From Ophiothrix spiculata (Eukaryota > Echinodermata > Ophiuroidea > Amphilepidida > Ophiotrichidae), in assembly GCA_000969725.1 (NCBI GenBank), contig JXSR01S062269.1: a DNA stretch of 39,301 nt; one strand, written 5' to 3'. Of the stretch, positions 1-10,827 are shown piece after piece (position 1 is the stretch's first letter; the number at the start of each line of letters is the position of its first letter). Both the position numbers and the translations under genes were made by a program. The notes under the pieces were generated by a model. That model worked only from the letters and a program-made list of their open reading frames with translations. It made no database searches and had not been told where the DNA came from.

Positions 1-654
1 ATATTAAATGAACCCATCAAACAGCGGTGTGGAACATTATCATTGAGTATTGCATTGAGTTGAAATTGAATCAACTCAATTAGTGATGGCTTCACAAAAC
101 GTATCATAATTTTGGAACCAAAGGTCAAAATTTCACATAACAAAAAATATTTGTAGATAAGACAAAGTGAAAAATTCTATAATACACCATTTAGTGTAAT
201 CTTAGAAAAAGCATCACAGAATCTTGCGTTTTTATTGGCATACACGATTGTTTTAGGTATAGTTTGGATTCAAAATGTTGAAAAACTCCTCAGGTTATAT
301 TTGTAACGAACTATTTGTCGGACTCAGAAAAGATGACGTTCAGCCGAGCGGCACCCAATTAGGACTCTGTTCGGGGTAGTATTTCACTGACTTGTATATC
401 TTGAAATTGTTAGAGACTGCATTTTATCTTTTATATGTTTGAACACTACCAAGTTAATATGGAAGGCGGATAATAGCGCATCTATACTACCCACGAATGT
501 AACATGATGACGGGCTTGCTGGATACCAAGTCGCTATTACTAGTCGGTTCCAATAAAATACCATACTTACACTTACTCATTCTTTTAACATTCAAGCAAA
601 ATACTTACCAATACTTATGCACTCTGGAAAATTAGTTGTGATCGATGTCGTTCA
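1..654. other. AT-rich sequence, nothing recognised
   Basis: I see no coding frame of useful length, no RNA gene and no repeat that recurs in the window. The sequence is ordinary A+T-rich non-coding DNA. Confidence 0.5.
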
Positions 655-830
655 GTTTTCGATGGCCACCACAATCCATCGTGATCCGTCTTCAACCTTC
701 GTTCCGTTACGTCACTCGTCCCTTGTCGTCGAGGTGTCGCTGAAGGTCGTTACCATTCCGTGATCGTGATTTGATTTTCAAGTCTGCCACCTTCCGTCGA
801 CGAAAAGTCGTCATAGTGTGATAGTAGCCT
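655..830. repeat. Dispersed repeat, copy 1 (partner at 24213-24395)
   Basis: This stretch shares ordered blocks with 24213-24395: the words GAGGTGTCGCTGAAGGTC / GAGATGTCGCTGAAGGTC, then TTTGATTTGATTTTCAAGT-like and GTCGACGA-AAGTCG, then a terminal block (CATAGTGTGATAGTAGCCT here, CACAGTGTAAACCCAACCT there). The partner ends at TTAA in the way a terminal inverted repeat would, but I could not find the opposite terminus of either copy. It is probably a truncated MITE or the end of a DNA transposon. It abuts the separate 833-1042 element. Confidence 0.6.
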
Positions 831-832
831 AA

Positions 833-1042
833 AGGTGCGTTCACACTGTGACGTAGGGTAACGACGGAGGGTAACGTATTTGCAACTGAAAACGACTGAA
901 AGTAACGATAGTGTGCGTGGCTAGCGGTTTGTGTAAGCATTAACTGACTTTAACTAACGATGACTGGCGTACAATTCAAAACTGCAATTCGAAGGTCTAC
1001 GTTGCATGTCGTTACCCCAAGTCGTCACAGTGTAACGCACCT
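833..1042. mobile_element. MITE with TAA target duplication (210 bp)
   Basis: The ends are near-perfect inverted repeats. The left end reads AGGTGCGTTCACACTGTGAC and the right end, on the other strand, reads AGGTGCGTTACACTGTGACG. Both sides are flanked by TAA (830-832 and 1043-1045). A 3-bp TAA/TWA target duplication with short termini is typical of PIF/Harbinger-type non-autonomous elements (family knowledge), so that assignment is an inference. There is no coding capacity. Confidence 0.7.
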
Positions 1043-1169
1043 TAAAATGTCAACATCTTATCCAAAAAATAGTCATAAATCGTAGTTGTTATATTGTTAC
1101 TAGCACTAGTTTAGTGCCTTGTGACCCACCCCCTCTAGCTCTGACCAACATCACCTGATAAACAGCTAG

Positions 1170-1245
1170 TGATTGCCTCTCGCCAGGCAGCCCGCTTCGC
1201 GGGCTGCCTGGCTCGTTGCTGGGTCAGGGGAACGATACCAGTTCT
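1170..1245. repeat. GC-rich hairpin of a dispersed hairpin-bearing repeat
   Basis: Positions 1182-1195 and 1199-1212 form perfect 14-bp arms (GCCAGGCAGCCCGC and its complement) around a TTC loop, in otherwise AT-rich DNA. The bases that follow (GCTGGGTCAGGGGA-like) match the complement of sequence beside the hairpins at 14213-14229 and 31566-31591. This therefore appears to be one member of a small dispersed family. No tRNA or terminator role can be supported. Confidence 0.6.
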
Positions 1246-2283
1246 ATATTGTTACCAATAGACTGTGCATTTCAGTTGTGAACGTCAAGGTCAGTTTTGG
1301 AACTCAGCAGATTAAATTGATCTACACCACGATTTTTATCAATGAAATACATTTGATCAATTCTACAGTCGATTGTTGCTACTGGGATAAGTTTGCGGAT
1401 ATGTTTACCAGCTATTCTTTGGTGTCTGCTATTTACCTAGTTTCATGATGGTTACTCTCATTGTATATACATGTTTGTCAAGGTTATGTGACCAGAGTTT
1501 GACGCAGGTGGTTGGGCATTGCGTTAGGAACACCAGGGCTCCGGTTCAAATTCGCCGACTGATGCAATAATTGGAAAAATTGTCAAAGTGTTGAATCAGT
1601 TACAGGGTCTCCTATTAAATGTTACGGGATGTCAAGAAACTTTGTAACCGATAATTTCCCGCCATTTTTCTGTTAGTTGTTTTTTAACAGTGTAGATAGA
1701 AATTGATTAATGTTCGGAAAGCAATGGGTTTGAGAGATTTTCTCCAATATTCCTTTGATTTAGGAAAAAAGAGGAAGAATAGAGCATACAAAAAAGCAAT
1801 TTCCTCTTACACTGTACCTAAGGTTTCAACTAACATATGTAAAATTCATTGAAAGTTTGAAAAAAGTCAATGTATAATTCATCCGACGACCGGATTTCTG
1901 ATTTCGATCAATTATATATTATCGCTTAAACTAAAGATATGATTGAAAGTACATTATGGTGAAGCATTAATAACATATCAGTTCCCCATATATAATTACT
2001 AATTCTAATTGTTTAATTGTTGAAATTAGTTGAATTATGCATATGTTATAACGTCATAGGAGCTTGAATGATCATCATATATTCATTTTTGTAAATATGT
2101 GAAACTTTAAGCAGTGTAGATTTCAAACCAGAATAATGCAAGAACTGTATCACTGAATAGGAACAAAATCAGAATCAGATTGTAATTATCAATAAAATTA
2201 AAGGTGTATGATCCTGTTTTAATGTGTGTATAATTGATTAACCTTGACCACTGAAATGCATTTTTTTGAGAGGCAAAAGAAAG
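1246..2283. other. Non-coding, nothing recognised
   Basis: AT-rich sequence with only short incidental open frames. No repeat, RNA gene or splice-framed exon could be supported. Confidence 0.4.
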
Positions 2284-2520
2284 TATCAAATCAAATCAAA
2301 TCAAACTTTATTTCAATATCAAGAACACAAACATTTGATAAAACACATCAAAAGGTAAAACAAAAATGATATTGAGGACATCATCAAAAGGCCAAAAAGA
2401 CCTGAAGTGATAATACCCTGAAAACAAAATAAGTTATTAAAGTAGCCTAACTTACAGCAACAGAAAAACGTACACAGTATGCAACCCTGAGGATGAGGCT
2501 GTTATTTAAATAAAGAAGAA
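2284..2520 (-). mobile_element. 3' tail of a non-LTR retrotransposon (fragment)
   Basis: On the minus strand the sequence runs through GAAATAAAGTTTG into repeats of TTTGA. A short pentanucleotide tail after an AATAAA-like signal is how L2/CR1-like LINEs and their SINE partners end (family knowledge). Only the 3' untranslated end can be recognised; no reverse transcriptase frame is visible upstream on the minus strand. The inner boundary at about 2520 is approximate. Confidence 0.5.
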
Positions 2521-3854
2521 ATAGAAAATAGGTATACCAATTAATTTAAACATTTTATGCTGTATCTCTGAAAGTATTAAGAATTTTTGGGTGAATTTTT
2601 GGATTTACAATAAACTACTTCCGGTTGAGCCCTAGCTGGGGGATTAGAATGTGATCGGAACCTACACCTTTGAGAGACAACTGATAAATTAAGTTGGGAA
2701 CCGACAAAGGTCAGATGATGATGGGATACCATTCAATCCTTACGCGAACGGCGGTCATGATTATAGTTTTAAAACTCTGCAAACAGTTGATCGTGCAAAT
2801 ATCAACAACAATTACCGTTAATAGAAGGACAAGTACATATACTTGTGATGACAAAGTTTATTGACCAAAAACTAGCGCCAAATTAGATTTGATTTTAAAG
2901 GAAAGAAACATACACTTTGTTATGCAATGATTATCTCTTTTTTGGATCGTTTTGTCAGCATATAATTGTAAATCATCGTCCCAATTCTACAATAATTTAA
3001 GAAACAAAATAGAAACAATATCTGCATTCTATGAAGTTTAAACTTACATACATGTAAGAATTCTTACAGGACATGTAAAAAAATCATCATTTTATGATCC
3101 GGGAGTACTATACGAGGCGGTTAATTGATCGCCAACTATTTATTGTAAGCGCAAATTATATAAGACATATTTTATCATTTAGTGATATTGAATAATGAAA
3201 ACTGATTGATTAACAGCCGCGTAAATATATACTCTAATTGCTAAGTCGCAGTAACTTTAATATGTTATATACCCCAATATATTGCATATGATCATTTAAA
3301 TCTTTTTATGCTCTTTTACATCTTTAATGCATTACCTACTATTTCGTCATTCTTTTCTACACCAAACCTATGATACGGAAGTTCCAAACAAAAGGACAAG
3401 CACTAATAACTGAATGAGGGCATCCAGTCAGATATCAGCTCCCGAAAAAGTCCAATGGTTTATAATCTTTTATGCATGAACAATCACCAGTATCGCTATC
3501 TAGGCGGTGGGTATAAATATTCATAAGCCTGTGTACAAGGTTTTAAAATCGAATAAATCACTGAGAGAAGTCTGACAGAGAGCGATGAAATTGGGTCTCA
3601 AAATGTAAGCTAAAATTAATAGTTAATCAGTATTATATATTTTTTACTGTACCTCTGAACCTTTGTGTGTTAGTTCACCCGAAAATCTTACGATAGATAT
3701 TGATAAAACAGATTTGATGTAAGGGTATCATTCTTATAGGTCCATACACACTCAAATTTCCCGGAAAGTTAAGTGTGTGATGATCAGTGCGTATGCGTAA
3801 ACAATTACGTTGAATACGTAAAATATATTTAGTAAATGCCCGTTAGCAACTAAA
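2521..3854. other. Non-coding; weak promoter-like stretch near 3512
   Basis: Mostly AT-rich sequence without repeats. TATAAATA occurs at 3512-3519 and ATG at 3585, followed by a splice-donor-like GTAAGC at 3605. A first exon coding for only six residues is possible, but I found no convincing partner exon: the candidate acceptor near 3673 opens into stops. I do not call a gene. Confidence 0.3.
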
Positions 3855-3929
3855 TCACTCCCGGGGGCTAACCGTGTAAGCATCTGACTCCAAATCTGAA
3901 GACCGTGGGTTCGAGTCCCGTCATAGTCG
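3855..3929 (+). tRNA. tRNA-Trp-like sequence, probably pseudogene or SINE head
   Basis: The 3' half looks like a tRNA. The B box GGTTCGAGTCC is at 3908-3918, the T stem (3905-3909 with 3917-3921) pairs with two wobbles, and the anticodon loop CTCCAAA (3888-3894) gives anticodon CCA (Trp) on a stem with one mismatch. The A-box region (GGGGGCTAACCGTGTAAGC) is only approximate. The expected 5' acceptor strand (complement of CATAGTC) is missing. A working tRNA is therefore unlikely; a tRNA-derived relic or SINE head fits better. Confidence 0.45.
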
Positions 3930-5669
3930 TTTTGTAAATTTCTATAATTTTTTGCCGTGGCGTGTTGAATTTTCTTCAATTATTCACTGTCTCGAATGAC
4001 ATTCTCGAAGTTTTAACATAATTTATATAAAAGAACCCAAAAAGTTACTTTTCAGTAAAAAAAAACACATGTCAGATTCATTAATTTTCACATGAATTGC
4101 AGAATATTTCAACACAGCGAGGGCAAAGCCATTCAAAGGACAAGGTCTCAGCTCCATGCACGTTGGTGGCATCAGATGACCCGTCGTGACAAACGGCGCT
4201 GGTTATCGAAATCTTGATGCCTGGTTATCGCAATACAAATCGCAGGCAAGTATGAAGAGCCGATATTTGAGTTTTCTTATATTACTAGCAGAATCGACCA
4301 AACTGACGCCTTTTTATCTTCTAAAACAAAATTGATGTAAGGATTGAAATTCGGTTATTTAAAACGTTCACGTTGATTTTAATAGAAAATACCATAAAAT
4401 GCATTATTTTAATCAATTGCAAAACAAAATACTAAATTATAATGGAAAAAACTCCAATTTTCATACTCAAGTTCCCAATTTGCATTTGCTTTCTCCTTTT
4501 TCAGATAATAAGGGTTCAAAGTCAGCTTTATCGGCAGGTCACGTTAATAAAAAAATCTCACAACCAAGATTTTGTAATATCGATTGTCAGATCGAAACAT
4601 TAAATTGCTCATTATAAGCTCATTTACATAGGACATCAGTACTCACTGCATCAAAATGCCAGATCCAAAAGACACCCTTCATGCGTTTCTCACGTATCTT
4701 TGTTGATAACTGAAGAAATAATGGTGCTGAATATCAAACTTTAATGGGCATCTAGAAGAGGATGGTATTATAATTTCATATATCTTGGTATTCTTGTGTC
4801 CACATGTTATGAATATTTATGAAAGTATGTAAGAATAAAGCCTGATTTTGCTATACAGTATGTGAAGTAGGGTCTCCCCAGCCTCCACTGCTTTGAATAA
4901 TAAGTACATTAATTAAATCCTACTAAAAACCAAATAAGCTAATTAAAACACATAAAGGTTTTATTTTTGTTAAGATATATTTATTCCTCTCTCATCATGC
5001 TCATAAATATGATATCAATTTTACCAATATACGACATTAAGTAAAGGGAATTACAGAATGAAAAGCAACGTGAAGTGGGGGAATATGTTACTACACTGCT
5101 TTTTAGCGAGCATTCATATAAGATTTTTCCTATAACTAATATACTCGATCAAATACGTCAGTGCTCACAACGTGGTAGTCACACCTTTTAACAATTTTCT
5201 TTCAACAAAAATAAAAACTACATTTCTTGAGTATTAACATGACGTACTTAACACATTTTTTTTTTTGCAAGCAGCCACATATTAAAGTTAAATCGGGACC
5301 AGTAAGCAAAGTATTCTTTGCAGTAAGTGTTATCAAATTACATTTGTAGACTAGACTGATTGAAAAAATGCGTTCTTGACGTTTTCTGTAATGTTTTAAA
5401 GGGCGATATTTAAAATAAAATAGTTACCCCTGATTCACGCACTATTGAGAGATATTTATGGCTTGGTGCTGTATCACATGAGGCAAAAACCAAATGTTGT
5501 ACAGCATCTAACCATTGTCTCCCGTATTGCGTAAATATATTAATATTCAACATACGTTCTTAATATACGTTCTTTTGCATCTTACAAAATATATAATGTA
5601 TTTCGTAGTGAAACAAATATGCAACTATATTGCGTAGACTACTGTAAGTCTTAACATATTTATTGGGAC
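3930..5669. other. Non-coding, nothing recognised
   Basis: AT-rich sequence. The word CTGGTTATCG occurs twice near 4200, without a wider repeat. A 72-residue open frame at 4399-4617 has no recognisable motif and no splice context. I see no supported feature. Confidence 0.4.
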
Positions 5670-5756
5670 AATTGGCCGAGCTATGATTTTACTAAATATC
5701 GTGCGAGCCGCGCAGCGTCGAACTCGATACTTTTAAAACTCATAGCGAGACCAATT
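5670..5756. repeat. Small imperfect foldback with GC-rich centre
   Basis: Sequence beginning AATTGG at 5670 pairs imperfectly with sequence ending CCAATT at 5756. The recognisable arm core is GCTATGA...TATCG, about 30 bp per arm with several mismatches. The centre is unusually GC-rich for this window (GTGCGAGCCGCGCAGCGTCG). It resembles the 10128-10207 foldback in size and layout, though the sequences differ. No target duplication is evident. Confidence 0.45.
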
Positions 5757-6439
5757 TCGTTGAGTATCATGCGAAAAAATCCAAACAAATTTATCATTAT
5801 TACATTCAAAATCAGATATTATGTATAACCGATATCGCTGTCCGATTTTACTATAAAAGCTCAGAACATAATTAAGTCATCAAAGTGTTGCCAGAAAGAA
5901 AAGAAGAAAGAAGACTTCGACAGGATAAAAAGAAAAATACAAGTTTCTAAATTTAGTATAAAGTAATTGGCAAGAATGCTTTTGCTAAGTCAAAGAAAAA
6001 TGTTTGTCAGTAAAGGGACTCTATTCCATTGAAGTAACTTGTTGAACGTCCTAAACTTATTTTTTCTCGTATGTGTAACATTCTTTAAAGTTGTTGTCTA
6101 TGAAATTGTGTTAAGTACGTCAGTTAGAATCCTCTAGTTGATGTGTGTTGATTTTGTTGAAATACACTTCAAATGATGTAACACTTTGAGATATCTGACG
6201 TGTTAGATTATGTCGCCGTTTACGGAAACCATTTCATCTTGGTGGCGAAGACGGCATGTTTCTAGATTGCAAGACTACCGGTGCTTTTCCCGGTTAAGAT
6301 AAGGTAAAATAAAACTGTCGACAGGAAAGTATTATAAACTTAGAAGACCATTTGAAAAGCCGCTCCTGAAGAAAAGTTGATCTTATTTATAGGGATCAAG
6401 AAAAACTAGTTTCTAGTTAAAAGCAATTAGTTTTTTCTG
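5757..6439. other. Non-coding sequence left of copy A
   Basis: No repeat or gene is recognised. Homology to the other copy begins only at about 6440. Confidence 0.4.
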
Positions 6440-7062
6440 ATATATAGTCGCACTATTGTTTATCTCCCAAAATAGCGTGGGAAACGCTGATTCTGAATTT
6501 GCGAAAGGGAATATTATAGCAGTTCTTACAATCATTGTGCTTATTGTTCATATTTTGGCAAAGTTTATCGACTATTAGTAGGCCCCTAATAGTATAGAAG
6601 CTACTGTAACACAAGATCACAAGACTTTGTGTTAGTCTACAAGGGCGATTGTCAAGACCAAAGCTGGCCTTGTGTTGCATCAAGGTACAGTATTGTATCT
6701 ATTAGTAGACTTGCGAAACAAATTGTTCTTGAAAAAATGAATGGAGTATTGCCATTGAATCCTGCACCTCACTCTTGTGTCGTCAGTTGGGGCGAAACTG
6801 CGTTATACACTGAAGCAGAGTGGAATTTGTATGTCCTTTCTTTTTAGCTCATAACATTTGTTTCTCTGTGTTAAAGTCACAGAAAATCATATATCATTAT
6901 CGCATTAAATATTAAAAGATGAAACAATGGTGACTTATAGCTTGATAAATTGCCAAGGTTATGGTTTATAAACCAAATCAATTAAATAACTACGCCTTTC
7001 TGAAAATATGGTAAAAATATTCCTTATTTTTACTGAAAACGGTGGTGTGGCAATTAATTACC

Positions 7063-7790
7063 ATTCACTATTAACTCCCATCATCCCGATCTTTTTTCAC
7101 TTGGCTAATAGTTAAACAATCTAGAAACACTTCTTCAAAATACATAATGTAGTTGACCAGATTGTATTAAATACGATACGCAGGATGTTAGTAGCGTTAC
7201 GCTCAATGGAGCATCTAGCTCTGACCGAGAAGGAAGGAGGAAAAGAAAAAACAAATAAAAACAACATCGAAAGAGAAGCAAATAAACCAAACAAACAAAC
7301 CAACCAATCAACGAACAAACAAGCAAAAAATTAAAAGAGTTGGACAATTACATGTTATTTCCAAAATCAAGATCAGTGCGACCAGTGATCCTTAAATAAA
7401 TGTTTAAAGATTAACGGTAATATTCACTATTAACTCCCATCATCCCGATCTTTTTTCACTTGGCTAAAAGTTAAACAATCTAGAAACACTTTTTCAAAAT
7501 ACATAATGTAGTTGACCAGATTGTATTAGATACGATACGCAGGATGTTAGTAGATTTATGCTCAATGGAGCATCTAGCTCTGACCGTGAAGGAAGAAGGA
7601 AAAGAAAAAACAAATAAAAACAACAACATCAAAAGAGAAGCAAATAAACCAACAAACAAACCAACCAACCAACGAACAAACAAGCAAACAAATAGACAGA
7701 CACTAGCACGCAATTAAAAGAGTCGGACAATGACATGTTATTTCCAAAATAAAGATCAGTGCGACCAGTGATCCTTGAATAAATGTTTAA
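7063..7790 (+). repeat. Internal tandem doubling, 359-bp period, copy A only
   Basis: Unit 1 (7063-7421) and unit 2 (7422-about 7790) both run from ATTCACTATTAACTCCCATC through an AAAC-rich tract to AAATAAATGTTTAAA. Copy B has one unit (about 25385-25770). Minus-strand frames here are rich in Phe, Leu, Val and Cys only because they read through the AAAC/AAAT tract; they are not genes. Confidence 0.9.
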
Positions 7791-7984
7791 AAATTAGAAA
7801 ATCTGATTTACTTGCTCTTTTTTTGTTTTGAATGTTTTCTTCAGATAGCTCTGCTAACACCTTGATAAAAAGAGTTCATATAAACTTAAAATAAATTTTG
7901 TTTTTCTATAAAATATGTCTGCCATCAAGTTGAAAATTATAGATTAGTTTACTTCCAATTCTAGATATGTGAAACCACATGAAG

Positions 7985-8370
7985 TATGTTGTCAAGAATT
8001 TGCTTCAAGACAAAAATGCTTTTAATCTTTTTTATTGAATATATATTAAAGTTTGTCATGCCAGAGTTTTACAGCTTTGCTGACATTATGTAAGTGGTAC
8101 TTGAGTCATACCACACATCCAGTAAAAGTAAATAAATAAAAGCAAGTATTGCCTCGAGTTAAATCTACTTTATATATATGCTTAAATGATAGAAGCATTG
8201 CATGTTTTATTCAAAAACTAAAATCAGTTCACTATCCGAGACATAAACCAAACACTGCATTATTGTTTTACTTACAAAGCGCTCAATCCGAAAAGGGGAT
8301 TTGGTTATTTTTCAGACCTTTAACAAAACCACATTGAAACAGATATATAGGTTAAGACGAATACATGTTC
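7985..8370 (+). repeat. Old internal repeat R, left copy in A
   Basis: This block is a diverged match to 19415-19800. Shared landmarks in order: TTGCTTCAAG near the start, AGTATTGCCTC or AATATTGCCTC, GCATGTTTTATTCA or CCATGTTTTATTCA, CACTATCC, TATTGTTTTAC, and ATATAGGTTAAGA at the end. Each copy spans about 385 bp. The corresponding copy B blocks are 25965-26345 and 33385-33700. The repeat predates the A/B duplication, since both units carry both copies. It has no coding frame and its class is unknown. Confidence 0.7.
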
Positions 8371-9494
8371 AACAGGATTTTCCTAAAACGAAATAAACTT
8401 TTACAAAGGCAAGATGCTGCTGCTCTAATTTCAATCGGTAAAGACTGATCGGTTTAATGTTATCAATCGTAGTATTACTGAATACACAAAATAAGCCGAT
8501 GAGATAAAAATGACAAGGAATGTATATCCTGCTATTACATGCATCAGTTGAATGCATACGTTGACGGATTGCATTAATATATGCTATTATACGGAGTAAT
8601 GTTTATAAATATTTTGCAATCATTTCAGCATTCTGTTTTCATGTTTTGTCTCTTACATAGTCAAACCATTAGATGTTGTTCTAGTTTCATGAAGACATCA
8701 TTATGTTTTCAGCGATATATTTGCAAATGTCTAATATAATCTTTATTTTTATATTGAACAATTTAAAAGATTCTCTCATTCAATTGATGAATTGTGCATC
8801 TCATGTCATTGTTCATTTGATGCAGTTTATTATAACGTCATGAATTACGAATATATTATTTTTACTCTGCATTCAAATATTTAAGTAACGGTTAATATGC
8901 AATTCCCTGTGTAATAAAAATAAAGCTTTTATTTATATGATAAAATGTTAACTTGTCGTGGTAGGTATGAGGTTAAAAGCACTTCTATACAAAATAACCT
9001 ATTTGGAAAACGCAGTCTTTCACTTTACATGTCTTTACTATTATATTATAGTAGACCTACTTGGCAAGCTAATGCAATGTACGATCAGCCACTGATTTCC
9101 ACGTGTTGCGCCCTTATATTTATATTTTCCTCTTACTGAAATGCTGAAGTGAACAATGAAGAATGAATAGTTTCTAGCACTATTATAGGCGGCATTGCAC
9201 TATGATTTGAAATTTGTTTAAGTTGTTAAGCCTGTTATAAATGGTTATAGTCGTTTGATTTATAAATTGGAGTCGCATTAGTTGCATTTGTTAGGTAAAA
9301 ATTAAATTTGTTACATGCTGAGAAATTGTAAAGATTAGACATCAAACAAACAAGCAAACAAACAAATAAATAATACTCTTGTTTTCCAAACGTCATCCAC
9401 CACGTCGCACTATTAAATACATGCAAGTAGTTCGCATACAATATCCGTATTAAGTAGAGGTGGTCAACACGTAAACGGTAAAAATTGATTTCCA

Positions 9495-9995
9495 AGGATG
9501 TTTTTAAGGGGCAAAACAAATAAATACGCCAGCACAAGAAAAAACCCACTCCAATAGCTCCCTTCTGTTAAGTTCTGTAACAAAAAATGCATACAAATCT
9601 CTGAAAATGCTTTCAAATCACTAAAATGCATTTCCATGTCTATATCCCAATCATAGTGTCACATTTGACTTTGTATTTGATTTTTTTAGACATTGTTAGA
9701 TAATTTGTCTTGTATATAGTTGCAGAGGGGAGCTCATGGAGTTGGGGTTTTCTTTCTTCGCTGTTTAAATATAGCAACTATGTACTATAACAATAATCTA
9801 AAAATGTCTAAAAATGTCAACTACAAGGTGAAATGTGACACTATGATTAGGATATTGACATGGAAAGCTATATTAGTGATATGAAAGTATTTTCAGAGAT
9901 TTGTACTATGTATTTATAGTTTACAGAACTTAACAGAAGGAAGCTATTGGAGTAACACTTACACTGGCGTATTTAAACATGAAACACCTTGATTG
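9495..9995. mobile_element. Long inverted repeat (MITE-like), copy A only
   Basis: The arms 9520-9700 and 9795-9975 are complementary over most of their length. On each arm, read inward, AAATACGCCAG is followed by ACTCCAATAGCT, then CCTTCTGTTAAGTTCTGTAA, then CATAGTGTCACATTT, around a loop of about 90 bp. Weaker pairing extends to about 9495 and 9995. Copy B lacks it. The exact termini and the target duplication are unclear. There is no coding capacity. Confidence 0.75.
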
Positions 9996-10127
9996 TACTT
10001 GAAATCTTTTGACAAGATAAGATAAGCCAGATAAGACAACTTTAATTGATCTGTGTTCAAGTTATCCAATAAGTACGTATGAAGCTGACTGTTCGTGACT
10101 GCCTCAAAGCTGTGCTCCAAGACTATG

Positions 10128-10207
10128 TAGTCCATCTAGATGGACCTCACAAGCGAGCGCCGTGCCGTACGCTTCGCGTTCGCTTGCGAGGTCCATATGG
10201 ATGGACT
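10128..10207. mobile_element. 80-bp foldback element with 9-bp direct repeat
   Basis: The arms AGTCCATC..ATGGACCTC.CAAGCGA..CGC pair with the complementary right half with few mismatches around a GC-rich centre. The element is flanked by the exact direct repeat AAGACTATG (10119-10127 and 10208-10216). A 9-bp target duplication is in the range of Mutator-like elements (family knowledge), but the class is an inference. It sits in the 3' untranslated region of the LINE. Confidence 0.7.
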
Positions 10208-10431
10208 AAGACTATGCTGATGAAGTAGAGGAGTGAGATAGGCTGGCTAATGGATGGGTCAGACTTTGAATCGCGTTCTCTTATGGACAAATACGGTATG
10301 ACATATAAATGTTTTTTAAAATGATAAGGGCTCTACAATCCACTCGACTAATAGACTATTAATGAGGACGATAACAACAAGAACGACAACAATAGGTATT
10401 TAGGACGCTATTAAACAATGTAACATAGCGT

Positions 10432-10827
10432 TTACACACACAAAAAAAGAATAATATAAGCAAAGTTAAGGCAAGAAAGTCTTAAGATTTTCTTAAACAC
10501 CTCCACTGACTGAATATTTCTCCTGTGTGGTGAAAGATTGTTCCAAGCTTGTGCTGCAAAGACAGCAAAACTACGATCTCCAATGGTAAGGTTTGTCTTT
10601 GGAACAACCAAACGAGTTGTATCAATGCTGGAGGATCGTAAAACACGGGCTGGAACATACAGAGAAAACTGTTCAGCCAGATAGGGTGGGGCTAGGTTGT
10701 TAAAAGCATTAAAGACATAAAGAACAATTTTGAAAAAAAAATGCCTCACTGGTAACCAGTGTAGTTCTACAATCAGTGGTGCAGCCTCAGTACTTCTTCC
10801 AACTGCATAAAACAAGACGGGCAGCAT
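10432..10827 (-). pseudogene. LINE reverse-transcriptase C-terminal segment
   Basis: The longest continuous frame of the LINE, 131 residues. It begins in frame only because a frameshift near 10815 separates it from the LQRLQNNAARLVL segment. It contains the widely conserved tail pattern: ELHWLPVR, then NLAPPYL, YVPARVLRSS, VPKTNLTIGDRSFAVFAA, AWNNLSP and a short C-terminus. It lacks catalytic residues and is not expected to be functional. Confidence 0.8.

Noticed and set aside
1173..1448. 91-residue plus-strand frame starting at the hairpin
   Set aside because: It starts at a non-ATG codon and its first residues are encoded by the hairpin; no motif and no second copy.
3855..3929. Functional tRNA-Trp gene
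   Set aside because: The acceptor 5' strand is missing, the A box is poor and the anticodon stem has a mismatch; kept only as tRNA-like.
7121..7713. Minus-strand open frames rich in Phe, Leu, Val and Cys, resembling membrane proteins (also 25441-25723)
   Set aside because: They translate an AAAC/AAAT simple-sequence tract. The frames differ between the tandem units and copy B.
9235..9549. 104-residue minus-strand frame
   Set aside because: It runs through an AAAC tract and into the arm of the inverted repeat, with no recognisable motif.
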